Source: Paraspadella gotoi
Lineage: Eukaryota; Chaetognatha
Length of the DNA: 64,000 bases
Direction of reading: 5' to 3'
Assembly (NCBI GenBank): GCA_051294375.1
Contig: CM119268.1
Span: 19,751,820 to 19,815,819, forward strand
In this document: in pieces, positions 21,019 through 32,068 of the stretch
Layout: each line of letters starts with the position of its first letter
How positions within the stretch are numbered: the first letter of the stretch is position 1
The notes under the pieces: model-generated
The model's database searches: none
What the model saw: the letters and a program-made list of their open reading frames with translations, nothing else
Told to the model about the DNA's origin: nothing
Made by a program: the position numbers and the translations under genes

Positions 21019-22520
21019 AAAAGTATAGATATGGAACTCTTGTATTTTTTATAGTAAATAAATGAGACACAGCTCTTAGAATTACAAGCGGCCAAAGTTT
21101 TTTGATATCTAATATTTTTTTTTTTTTGATTCTTACATTAAAATGCTGAAAAATAGCTTGAAAGTAACCGCAACAATTTTTTTTTCCATCATGGTATTTT
21201 ATTTCATTTCCGATTTCATTAATCGGCCGATAATTCAAGGCAGACCCCCTGTCCCCCTTCTCTTAGTCGTGGGAAACAAAACAGAACAAAAATCTCCAAT
21301 CGTTTTGGTTCGAATTTCGTCAAAAGTTGAGGGAAAAAAATCCAGTTTCCAGTCGAGACTTTATTTACACAGTGACGCGTAGAGTCAACACCGAACAGTT
21401 ACGCTCACAGGAATTTTTTTTTTTAAACAAAGCTCACAATTGATAACGTTCACGGTTATCGAGAAATAACAAGAAACGTTAATGAACACTGGAACATAAC
21501 AATTGCATGTATCTTTGAGATAAAGTGGCTACGTACCACAAATGCCGTAATCCTTCGGCAATAGGCGTTTATAAAAACCATAATACGTACATTTAACAAG
21601 CATTTATAGTAATAAATCATGTTTAAGAGTGATCCTTGCGGCTATGGCTAAATCTGCTTTCAATATTAAACATTTTTGTTGATCGAGTTTTTTTATCCTT
21701 CGTCTATTTTTAGTCATTTTTTTTAATTTTAATTTTATTAGTCGACGTCCGCTTAAAAGTTTTTTTAAACTTTGAAGAAATTTTGTTGAGGTCGTCGTTG
21801 TTATCGTCGTCGCTGTTGTCGCCGCTGACACATTTTCATGAAACTTTTTTAATTAGAAAGAAAAACAAACTTTTTTTAAGTAGAAACAAATTTATTTTAT
21901 TTTCTTTTCTTCGCTCAGTTCGCTCTAAACTTTTATTTGACTTAAAAATAAACTTTTCAGGCATCAGAATTTAATTACGTTTTCTTAAAAAAAAATTTTT
22001 ACATTCGTAAAATATTATTATATTTCCCTTAGTATGAACGCAAATTCCACATCATGGCAATTTCCTCTGTTACAGCATTTGTGTTCTGTTCTCTTTCATA
22101 CTTTAACTGCAGTTTCGTCTTTCTCTTTTAATAGTACTTTTTTAGACGGACCCTAATTCTCTATTTCCCAAAATTATAAATTTTCTTCCCCCTCTAATTT
22201 ACTAGTAGAAATATACTATGAAATTACATTTAATAGGGGCGGGGTTTCAAAACTTTGGTCTTGAAGTCTACTTTTAGGTAAAAAAGGAATTTTAAAAAAA
22301 AGTTCGATTTTAATCTTTTATTGTTGCTATTAAAATTACAATATTAATATATAATGATAAAAATTTTTGTAATCAATCTTAACTTTTTTGAGCAGTTAAA
22401 AGTTAAATAAAAAATATAGCTACAACTTTCAAAAATGTTTATGTTTTTTTGGTCAAAATTGATGATGATGATTATAAATAGTTTTTCATATTTTTCACAC
22501 ACTTATGATCAAAATATCGA
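21019..22520. other. AT-rich region, no gene recognised
   Basis: Contains short open frames (21143-21382 plus, 21604-21831 minus) without recognisable domains and with low-complexity content. I see no reliable splice structure. Confidence 0.5.
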
Positions 22521-22720
22521 AAAAAGAATTATACTTTTTGCAAGCTAAAAAATTGTTTAGCCTTTCCTATTTATAAATAAATATTAAAAAAATAATATAT
22601 GGAGTATGGAGTAATATTAAAATGTTTTGTCTATTCAAATTGTTTTAAAAATGTCTAAATTTTCGTTTGAGCAGGTGCTTAATTCAAAAATCTTAACCAC
22701 CTATCTGAGTTAGGCTCCAC
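22520..22720 (+). repeat. Family B repeat, copy 2
   Basis: Shares 'aaaagaattatactt', 'tttcctatttataaataaat' and the following 'ttttgtctattcaaa' with 12430-12680 and 62770-63015. Confidence 0.65.
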
Positions 22721-22829
22721 CTATTATTAGGGACGAACTCATTTCGGCCAAATTAGGCAGAAATTGAGAAAATTGAGGCGAAGTCACTCGCGGAAAGAAG
22801 GGGTAAAAAATGTGAAGTTAGTGATAGAC

Positions 22830-22830
22830 T

Positions 22831-22863
<33 letters not shown>

Positions 22864-22896
22864 AAGAGAGAGAAAGAAAGAAAGAAAGAAAGAGAG

Positions 22897-22955
<59 letters not shown>

Positions 22956-22970
22956 GAGAGAGAGAGTCTC
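22830..22970. repeat. (GA)n/(GAAA)n microsatellite
   Basis: Alternating GA and GAAA runs over about 140 bases directly left of an HX copy. Confidence 0.9.
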
Positions 22971-23001
22971 AAGTGCAGAGATATGGGAGCTTTAAAACAA
23001 G

Positions 23002-23712
23002 TTTGAGCAAACAATGTCGGATCTGCACACGATCATTAGCGGTGATTAATTAATTAATTAATACAAACTATATAAACTAAAAAAATAATTTAATTAATAA
23101 ATAAATTAATTAATTATTTAATACAAACTATATAAACTAAAATAATAATTTAATTAATAAATTAATTAATTTGATCCAAAATGTTTGTCTTTTTGTCACT
23201 GACCAGGACAAAAGCAATGATGACAATGATGGCGATGACGACAATAATGCCGATAACGATTGACTTGATCGATTGAATATTTGATTAAATAGTTAATTAA
23301 TTTATAAATAAATTGATTGAATGAATAATTAATTAATTAATTAATTGACCGATTAATTATTTTTTTATTAATTAATTGACTAATTGATTAATTAACTGAT
23401 AAATTATTTAATTAATTAATACATCTTACATTTACAATTAATATAAAAAGAAAAAGAAGCATAATAAATTTGTGAAACAGGTTTTTTTTGTTTTTTCCAT
23501 TTAAACTCATTTCCCACTAAGGTGGGACGGACGGACAGACGGACGGACAGACAGACGGACGGACGGACATCTTTTTTTTTTGCATAATTTATCATAATTT
23601 GATGTTCTGACATGATATAAGTGAATGCCCGACAAGATTGAGGGGGCGGACCGATGGACCGCCAAAGTGAATTATAGAGTCGGGATCTGCTGATAAGCAG
23701 ATCCGATTAAAG
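23002..23712 (+). mobile_element. HX repeat, full copy 2
   Basis: 'gtttgagcaaacaatGTCGG' at the left and the hairpin GGATCTGC-TGATAA-GCAGATCC at 23683-23705 followed by GATTAA at the right. The interior has a doubled TTAATTAA block and a (GGAC)n block. Shorter than the copy at 10507 because one 'ccatttaaactcatt' module is missing. Confidence 0.7.
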
Positions 23713-23869
23713 ATATCTTTGAATTATGCAAAGAAAGTTTAGGCTTCTGAGTAGTTTTTTTTCCTTTTTTGACAAAAAAAAGAAAATATCAAGGAAGGCA
23801 GAAGAGAGGGTTCGTCCTAGTTGTTATTGTTGTCGTTACCTGTTTGATTTTTGTTTCATGTTATAAACC

Positions 23870-23940
23870 TTTCTTTTCATGACATGACATGACCTAACAT
23901 GACGTGACATGACATGACGTGTCATAACATGACTACATGT
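23870..23940 (+). repeat. (CATGA)n-like repeat
   Basis: 'catgacatgacatgacctaa' continuing with variants TAACATGACGTGACATGACATGACG, unit about 5 bases. Confidence 0.8.
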
Positions 23941-24119
23941 CTCCAATAACTTTCTTTGCCCGTGTTTTTATGACACGCACTGCATAAAAATTACGTCTTT
24001 TATTCTATTTTAGTTTTACGATTTCCTGAAGGCGGCGCTTGCAGTCACTTAAATTTTAGGTTTTTTCATGTCTTAACAAAATAGCAACCAACTATAGGGA
24101 AATAATATGCATTTTAACG

Positions 24120-24180
24120 TGAGTGGGACAGACCGACGGACAGACATACCGACCGACCGACTGACCGACCGACCGAGAGA
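24120..24180 (+). repeat. (GACC)n/(GACG)n microsatellite
   Basis: 'ggacagaccgacggacagac' followed by (CGAC)n. Related in sequence to the HX interior microsatellite. Confidence 0.75.
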
Positions 24181-24235
24181 GTACTCGCGGCGCAACTAAA
24201 AATCAAATGAAAAAGGATAAATAATTTTAAACACT

Positions 24236-24740
24236 ATCTAATAAGGCGGGTAAAAATTCAACCCTTTTTATAACTTCTAGTTCTCTCAAAATTTTTTTTC
24301 CTTCTATTACTAAATCGATTTTTAATGTAACTTTTTGAATTAGTTCGTTGGGTTGTTGCACTGAAGCTTTTAAATATTTATTAATATATAACAAATGATA
24401 AAAAAAATTTTAAATTTTTATTTTTTAAGAACGGATTCCTATAGAGCTTGAAAAGTTAAATGAAAATTAGTACTACAATTTTTTTTAAATTTTGACAATA
24501 AATTGGTTAAAAGTAGAAAAAAACCTTTAAAAATCATCATCATCATTATCATTGGCTGAATATTATATTTTTTTTTAAATTTTGATTAATAAAACAAAAC
24601 AATTTTAAAAAGTTGTATTAATAACCTTTATCTAACTTTTAAAGCTCTACCAGAATCTATTAAAAAAACTTTATATAGTAATAAAATAACTTATTTATTT
24701 GAGAGAACTTATAGTTTTCAACCTGTTCCGGCCTACTATC
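24236..24740 (+). repeat. Family A repeat, copy 2
   Basis: Contains 'ctaaatcgatttttaatgta' and 'cgttgggttgttgcactgaa'. The most extended copy in the window, ending 'caacctgttccggcctacta'. Confidence 0.8.
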
Positions 24741-25700
24741 TAACACTATTTATTTCGACTATACGAGTTTTGACGGTCATAAAAGACCTGCTTTTTAGAA
24801 CGTTTGTATGTTTCACAAAACCTCGGTCAGAAAAAGATACAATAGCGTAATTTTTTGTTAAATTTACCCAAAGAAAAAGAAAATATAAATGATTCTTTTT
24901 TTCGATGTCGATACATGCTGCGGATTTTAGTAAGAAAAAAATATCCCAAGGTCGAAGGGAAGTTCGACGAAAGTTTTATTTTCGTCTTTATAATTACTTT
25001 TTTCGTTATCGTCGCGTGGGAACGCATCGTTCGTCCCATTGTCGTCCCTTTCTTTGCCTTACCTGATCCTTACCTTTAATATTTGCCTTAACGTTGCCCA
25101 ATGCCCAGTGCCCATTGCCCATCTGGGCGAATATTTAGGTCACGATGCGGTTGGATTGTTTTTGATTATTTTGTTTATTTAATTTAGTATGTTTTAAAGA
25201 AGCGTATTCACGTTATCCTTTGAAAACAAAGTCAGTACAAATGATATTTCCGATTCTTTTTCCTTGCTCTTTTTCTAGAAAAATAACATTTTTAATGCGT
25301 TGTTGACTATAAAAATGATGATAATGATTAACATCATAATCATCATCATTATCATCATCATTATCATCATCATCCTCGCCATAATAAATGTTAGTTTTCA
25401 AAATTTTACAGTTTTCCAGTTTTACATTGTTAGAAACGTTAGAGACGCTTTGAAAAGAAAATCTAGGATGAATTGCCATTCACCTAAATAGTCAAACAAT
25501 AAATCGATCAATTATCAATTAACCAATATCGATTTAATACTCCCAACGACAACACATTTACACAGATAATAATGTATTAATATTTGTATATTAAAAAGAG
25601 ACCGGTCGTTATACCATATTCCATTCAATAGCAATGTCAAGTAAAATATTTGTCAAAAAGTAAATTTAAATTAGTATTCTGGAAGTTAAGTATTACGCGT
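24741..25700. other. AT-rich stretch, ATC/ATT microsatellite, no gene
   Basis: An (ATC)n-like microsatellite at about 25313-25378. Open frames at 24855-25079 (plus, one hydrophobic span) and 25213-25479 (minus, Asp-rich) have no supporting splice or homology signal. Confidence 0.5.
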
Positions 25701-25749
25701 TGGTAATTAAACAGTGCGTCTAAAAGTGAATAAGTCTAGGTTTAATAGG

Positions 25750-25850
25750 TTTTATTCATTGGACGGGCCGGAGAGGCCATGGGTCGCAGTAATACAAAAA
25801 ATCACATCAATACAAATGATCACAGTACAAAACAGAATAGTACAGATTCA
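25750..25850 (+). repeat. Retroelement 3'-end-like repeat, copy 1
   Basis: 'ggacgggccggagaggccat' then 'gggtcgcagtaatacaaaaa' and several 'atcaca' units. A second copy is at 44508-44610. The pattern resembles LINE 3' tails, but no ORF is attached. Confidence 0.5.
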
Positions 25851-26274
25851 ACTTCTCCAACTGTCAATAGAAGGCAAATTTCAGAAAGGATATTAATTCA
25901 AAATGTCCATGCTAATGATACCTACACAGTGAGGAAACAGAATTAGCTTTTACTTATCATCCAATAATACATCAATCTTTTTCCTTGTGAATTCGAAGAT
26001 AAATGGTAACCTCTATATATATAATACCATAATGTGTTTCAGTCTATAGGTAATTTTTTGTTATGATCTTTTTTTTCGATTCCGTAACGCCCCTAGTGTC
26101 GACGTTCGAACTCAATTGGAACGTAAAACCAACAGATCTGTATCTTCTTTCTTTTACTTTCTTTTTTGTTAATCCTGAAACTGGTCCAGACTACTGCTGT
26201 GGCTGCGGCTGCGACGTTAGCGAGTGAAATCGGCCAATGAAAACCCGAGTACAACGTTCAATCACTGCCGAATA

Positions 26275-27720
26275 TTAAAAAAAAAATCTAAAAAGAATAG
26301 GATCGAGCCTCCCTTCAATGATAACTAAATATTGATGCGATGATAACCAAAGGATTGATGCGATGATAACCAAATGATTGATGCGATGATAACCAAATAT
26401 TGATGCAATGATAACCAATAAGGCGTAGTAAAATTATTAAGTTTAACTTTAATTAAAATTCTAAAAGTGAGGAACGAACAACATTATACTTATGAACATT
26501 TATGTATAAAAAAAAATTTATAATAAATTTTACAATTTACGCAGTAGGCCATATTTATACTAGTACTAAACCAATAAATGTTAAAATTTCAAAACAGTTT
26601 TTTTCTAAGATTTTTTGGCAGATTTGGATTCGTCATAAAAAGTTGATAAAAAGAAATATAACTCTTTTAGAATAATTCCTTCATTAAGTGGGTCAAAAAT
26701 TAGAAAAACCTATATTTTAAGCTGAAAATTAACTTTTTATTTATTAAATATAGTTTTTTTAATTTTTAACCAACTTAATGAAAGAATTTTTAAAAATGAT
26801 TTATATTTTCTTTTATCAACTTTTGACTAGGAATTCAAATCTGCAATCAAAATTAAAAAAAGCCTATTTTGAAATTTGAAAACCAAATGATTGATGTGAT
26901 AATAACCAAATGGTTGATACGATGATAGTCATTCATTGATGTGATGATAATCATTCATTGATGCGATGATGGTCATTCATTGACGCAATGAATCATTCAT
27001 CATAAATAAAACAAACAAATGAGTGTATGAGTGAAGAGAGAGAGAAAAGAGAGAGAGAAAGAGAAAGAGAGAGAAAGAAAGAGAATAAATCCACGAAAAT
27101 CTCGGATGTAAATTAGGGATTTTGCATGGAGAAAAAATCGCGGAATAAATGGCGGTAATAAAAGTTTTTAAAAGAAAAAAAATAATCAAAATTTTTCAAA
27201 AAACGATCACGCAAGAGAACGTACAGAGAGAGACAGACAGAGATAGAAAGAGAAAGAAAGCTCGACAGCCGGTGGAAGGCAGCTGAACAGTCACTGCAGA
27301 ACCTGAACTCGTTTTTTAAGGGTTCAGAAAAAGCAGCAACTGACAAAAATAGGAAAAAAAATCTATATATAATTTAAAGAAATAAAAGAAAGGAAAACAA
27401 TTTTATAATTGTTTACAATTGAGAACTTTTTCCAATCATAGCTTGTAAAAGATTTTATTTATATTTGTATTAAAATTAAGATATAGCTTCTCATTAAAAA
27501 GGTCCTTTGATTTCCCATTTTTATTATAGATTTAAAAAAACATTTTAAATTTCATTTTCAATATTATATACTGCAATATGTAAATTAGATTAAAGCATTT
27601 CTATATTCTAATTTGGATATTATAATGAGTACTATAATTTCATTTGCATATTGCAGTAAATCATAATGAAGTGAAAATTCAAACAAAAAATACTTGAATC
27701 CAAATGTAATATAAATGTGA
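26275..27720 (+). repeat. Family C repeat, copy 3, minisatellite split by insertion
   Basis: 'aggatcgagcctcccttcaa' starts the block. The 22-base minisatellite runs 26325-26420, is interrupted by about 460 bases (26420-26880, AT-rich, no ORF), and resumes at 26880-26995. GA runs, 'gaacagtcactgcagaacct' and 'gcatattgcagtaaatcata' follow as in the other copies. Confidence 0.75.
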
Positions 27721-28224
27721 AGAATTCTTTCTCTTCACGCTTGTAAATTTCAACGCTTTCCGTCGCCCGTCCAAAGTCTTCAACATGAGTTTTTGAGAAG
27801 CAAAAACGAGTTTTGAATGAGTTTCTATGATTTATTTAAGGAAAATCGAGTACAAATTGGCAAAAACGAAAATACTTCCTAAAATCTCGTAGAAAATGTG
27901 TTTCCTCCGGGCGATGGTTGCTTCTGCTTTGGTTTAAAATGAAACTAATATTAGCTCGAATTTCTCCATGAAGAAAGGTAAAAATGTTGACCTTAAAACT
28001 GGCCAAACGCCGAACGAGGGAAAAAGTGGGAGAAAGAGAACGCTAGGCATAATCTTTTCTACAATAAAAGTTTTAGAGCTATTTCAAGATGAGAAGCCAT
28101 ATCTAAATTTTTAACTTACTATGATCGCAAACTTTTATAAAACTTCATTGTAATTTATAAAAATTTTATTTAAAAAAAACGGTAAGTCACAGCCAAAACT
28201 ATAAAAGCGTAGTAGTTTTTATTT

Positions 28225-28335
28225 AAAAATGCGTGACGCCGACGACGACGACCACGACGACGACGACGTCACAAAGAAGCTCACCCGAATTAATATCGAG
28301 CCTGAACCGGCTTCGCCGGTAGGCTCGATAAAAAA
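28225..28335 (+). repeat. CGA-rich segment with UUCG-capped hairpin, copy 2
   Basis: (ACG)n, 'cgtcacaaagaagc', then GAGCCT-GA-ACCGGC-TTC-GCCGGT-AGGCTC, a two-part stem (6 + 6 pairs) with a C(UUCG)G loop, then GATAAAA. The stem is better conserved than in the copy at 19130-19235. Confidence 0.65.
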
Positions 28336-28385
28336 GACGTCATTAGCTGTTACCATCAATATTTGAGAAATTAACCATCCCCTCT

Positions 28386-29312
28386 ATTACAGGGGTGGGA
28401 CCATATATCGAGACAAAACTTAACGTCCTGCCGTGTCTGAACGATTTGAGATACAATAATAAAATAGGTACCAAAAGATTTTTCTGTCTTTTGACTTTCA
28501 TATGCAATGAAACAATAACAAATTTTAAACAACTACAGGGCGTTGTGGATGTTTTCAAATCATTTAGTTATTTTTATATGCGCACCTTACATCGTATAGT
28601 ATAAAAGCCATACTTGTTAATATTTTTCAGTGGTAGTTTCTGAACATGACAGTGTTATATCTTATCTTCAATTGACTTGATTTTAAGCTTTTCATCACTA
28701 TCCAAATTAAACTTATTTAATTTGTTTTCAGGTACATAACTTATGTCATAAGTAAAACAAAATTTTAAGAAGATTTTAACGAATAGGCCTTAATCGTCAA
28801 ATACTTTATGTATTTCTTACCGTTTTGACCCTTTTATTATGCATTCAGAAATCTTACATCTTAATTATCTGATAATATCATTAATACTTTTTTTGATAAA
28901 AGTAAGTTTTAGTAAAAATTAAACCAAAACAGTAACTTACCCGAACCTTACCTGCTTACTTCAAATTATTTTAAACCAAAATGCAGTGTACACCTTGCCA
29001 GAAGCATTATTATACTAAAAATGAGTATTTCCAAAAAATATTTTTAACTGTTATGTCTTAGAATGAGATTAAATAATAATTTTTCAAACATTTTTCTTCC
29101 AAACCGCGCGGAGAAAATCGAACAGTTGCTTTTGCTGCATCAAAAAAAGCATTATATTAAAGAATTGCAAAAAAATTAAAATATCATCTAAAAGCTAAGA
29201 AAGAGTTTTATACAAATATTTATTCAGATTTTAAAAATAATTAAGAGTTTTAGAGTAATGATTTTTTAAATTTTGTCTCGATATATGATCCCGCTCCTGT
29301 ATAATTAAGTGA
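28386..29312. mobile_element. TIR element, about 0.93 kb, hAT-like ends, no transposase
   Basis: Left end 'CAGGGGTGGGACCATATATC' then 'GAGACAAAACTTAA'; the right end read on the minus strand is 'CAGGAGCGGGATCATATATC' then 'GAGACAAAATTTAA'. These imperfect terminal inverted repeats span about 36 bases. CAGGGGTGGG is typical of hAT ends, but an 8-base target duplication is not evident, so the superfamily is uncertain. The interior is AT-rich with no ORF: a non-autonomous copy. Confidence 0.65.
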
Positions 29313-29619
29313 TCTCGTGGCAATTAGAAAGCCAAATCAAACCGCTACTTTTTGCCATCAAAACAAAGAATAATTGGGCGAAGTGATAGTAATCGCTAGG
29401 GCCTTTTTTGTCATCCTAAAAAGAGAAAACTTAAATATACTATACCTAATTTCAGTTTATTTTCATAAAAATAAAACTTTCCAAAATCTCCCCCGAAGCA
29501 CCTATCCCGTACCCAAAAAAAAAAGAGCAACCTGTTTGTAAACCGAAGCCTGTTCATTTGGTTTTTCCATAAATTTTGCTTCAGCGAAGCTAAAAAAAAT
29601 ACCCTTTAATCAATTAACG

Positions 29620-29920
29620 TCGCCCGTTTCAATCTTATTCTCAACCAGATGCCGTCACTTACCCAAATTCCATCAATCAGGATCCAGAAATCTCGCCGCT
29701 GCACGGCTGCGACCTCGATCAACCAATACCCGTATCGTTCGCGGAAAACTACTGAGAATTTGAACCAATCAACGAATATTTTTTTTTTCAGTCTAACGCG
29801 CTGTTTGTGAGTCAGAGACCCAGGATTCGAAGCTTCGCACTTGTTCTCCCCGTTCTTGTTTTGCCCGAGTTTTTGTTCTAGAGCGACTCGTCACTCATGG
29901 ACTGATGGGATCTGAATTGG
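29620..29920 (+). promoter_or_regulatory. Possible upstream regulatory region of the SYK-like gene
   Basis: GC content rises about 0.6-0.8 kb before the first coding exon. Two CCAAT-containing patches (ATCAACCAATACC near 29717, TGAACCAATCAACG near 29761) and CpGs are present, and TTTTTTTTTCAG at about 29790 could be an acceptor of a 5' UTR exon. No TATA box assigned. Weak evidence. Confidence 0.3.
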
Positions 29921-30004
29921 CCGTCAAGTTCTGCGTCCTGTTGGTGATGAATCTTACAAAATTGGAGAAGAAATTTTAGTGTTGTTTCTTTGTTAATTTA
30001 TTAT

Positions 30005-30107
<103 letters not shown>

Positions 30108-30442
30108 CTCTATGTATATTTTTCTTCTTTCTAACTTTTATTTTATTTCTTTACTCTCATGTTCTTCTCATTATTTTCCCAGGTTTTTTCCTAATTTTCA
30201 AGTTCCTCCTCAAGGATTTAATGATTCCGACTCCAAACTTACCCGGTTTTTTTTCGACTGACCCAGAAATGTAGGAATAAACCTAAACCAGGGGCCTTCA
30301 CCATATTCTATCTCCTTTTATCCATCCGATACTAATTACCTCAAAACATCCATCGCCTTCTCTTCCTCACAAAAAAAAAAGCTTTTTACAAAAAAAAAAA
30401 AAAAAAAATCAAAAACCTCAAAAACCTTCCACAAAAAAAAAT

Positions 30443-30844
30443 ATGACGTCCCTCATGAATTCGATCGTCCGCAACCTCCAAGGTTCCGTCCGCAACATCA
30501 TACCCGGCGCCGCCCGAAGCGATTACGACGACGAGGACGACCTCATGGACGAAGACGGCAGCGTCCGGGTGGGCCTGGGCTGCGGCGCCACCGCTCCGCC
30601 GCCGCTGCTTCAGATGTCGCGTCAGGACTGCATCTCCCCATGCTCGGTCAAGTTCTTCTGGGGCCGGATACCGCGGGAGACGGCTGTCCAGGCCTTGGCA
30701 GCCAAGGGACTCAAGCAGGGCCTCTTCCTGCTTCGGGAGAAGACGGATCATCAGCGGAACTTTGCTCTCTCTGTCGTGCATAAGGAGAGGGTGCATCACT
30801 ACATCGTGGAGCGCTGCAGCAATGGGTCGGTACGGGTGCCCAAG
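30443..30844 (+). CDS. SYK/ZAP-70-family tyrosine kinase, exon 1 (N-terminus and most of N-SH2)
   Basis: ATG at 30443 opens 134 codons to CAAG/GTGAGT (donor GT 30845), phase 0. Residues 1-70 form a non-conserved N-terminal extension with an acidic patch (DYDDEDDLMDED, 27-38). Residues 71-134 are the first two-thirds of an SH2 domain: FFWGRI start, phosphotyrosine-binding Arg98 in FLLRE, NFALSVVHKERVHHY core. SYK-family kinases bind doubly phosphorylated ITAM tyrosines through tandem SH2 domains and relay receptor signals at the inner membrane face. Vertebrate SYK has only a short lead before N-SH2, so the 70-residue extension is unusual. The exon is GC-rich in an AT-rich setting. The gene continues at 36362. 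Confidence 0.9.
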
Positions 30845-31126
30845 GTGAGTGGAAACGTTGGAAGTATCGATTTCTTGATACCCCGTGAGCCAAATCTGAT
30901 GATACGAGAAAAAAAATTAATTATACGCTAATAAAAAAAAATTTTAACATCAATTGAAAGAATAATCATTGACGTTTTCAAAAAGTTCAAAACATTTAAA
31001 ACCGCTATCAAAACCAGTACAAAAAACTCGGCATTGCTATGTAGAAAAAATTCTTCTTCATGGAGCAAAAAACCTTATCAAAAAGCAGGTCTAATTTTGA
31101 AGTATAACCAGTGGCCACAGATAGTT

Positions 31127-31495
31127 TGTGGACCGAGAGAGACTGAGATATCTCTCTCGAGCTCTCTCCTCTTCTCTCCCGGTCAACATCAGTCAGAATT
31201 TGGATCGCGAGTTTAGTTGATAGATTCCGCACGCTTGGACGATTTTCCCTCGGTATTTTTAACCATTTTCCTACGGCATTTACACTGGCATTTTCGCCGA
31301 CAATACTGGATTTATTGATTGATTTATTGATGAATTTCTTTTACATTACATTTTGATTTCTCTTCGATTTCTTCTTCATTTTTCGTCGGGATTTATTGAC
31401 AGTATAGAGTCAGTGGATGCCTTGTCGGTTGCGGTATTTAGCCGAGACCAACTGATATTGCTTGGAGCAGCATAGAGAGACGGAACTTCTCTACA
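31127..31495 (+). repeat. 5' LTR of the BEL/Pao-like element
   Basis: Starts TGTGGACCGAGAGAGACTGA and ends ACGGAACTTCTCTACA. Differs from the 3' copy by scattered substitutions and a missing 'tttcctgg' near 31448, so the insertion is moderately old. Confidence 0.85.
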
Positions 31496-32068
31496 GTAGG
31501 AAAATGAATTTTCCATTCGGAAAACATCATCGCTTCTTCAGGTGATTCAGTTGATATGAATTAACGTCTGAATTGCCGATGGGTCACGCCTTTCTACAAA
31601 CAACTGGGACGTTAAGCATGGTGAGTCCAAGTGATGTCGGATTGATAGAATGATTGATTTATTTTGATTGAATGATTGATTCATCTGATTAAATGTTTGA
31701 TTTAATTATTTAGAAATTGAATTCGAATTTTTAACATTGATTGGTTTCTTGGATTTGATTGATTTTCTATGATCACTCTTTGCAAGAAACATTTTTCTCT
31801 CTAAAATTACGAAACAAGATTAAATTTTAAGAATTGAACAGAATAAAAAAAACCGATAACAATGATTATTTCATGAAATAGTAATTGATTTATTGAAGTT
31901 TAAATTAAAGAGTTACGCTTTTTATTTATAAACTTTTAATTTTATCAATGATTTGGAATTTAGAATTAAATGGTTTGATTGAATTAATTCGAATTTGATT
32001 TCTGATCTTTGATTTTGTTTGAAATATTTTAAACTTTTCCTAATCCTTTTCATTTTTCTCTTTTCGAG

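Noticed and set aside
24855-25079. 74-codon ORF with a hydrophobic segment
   Set aside because: No homology, no splice support and AT-rich codon composition equal to the background.
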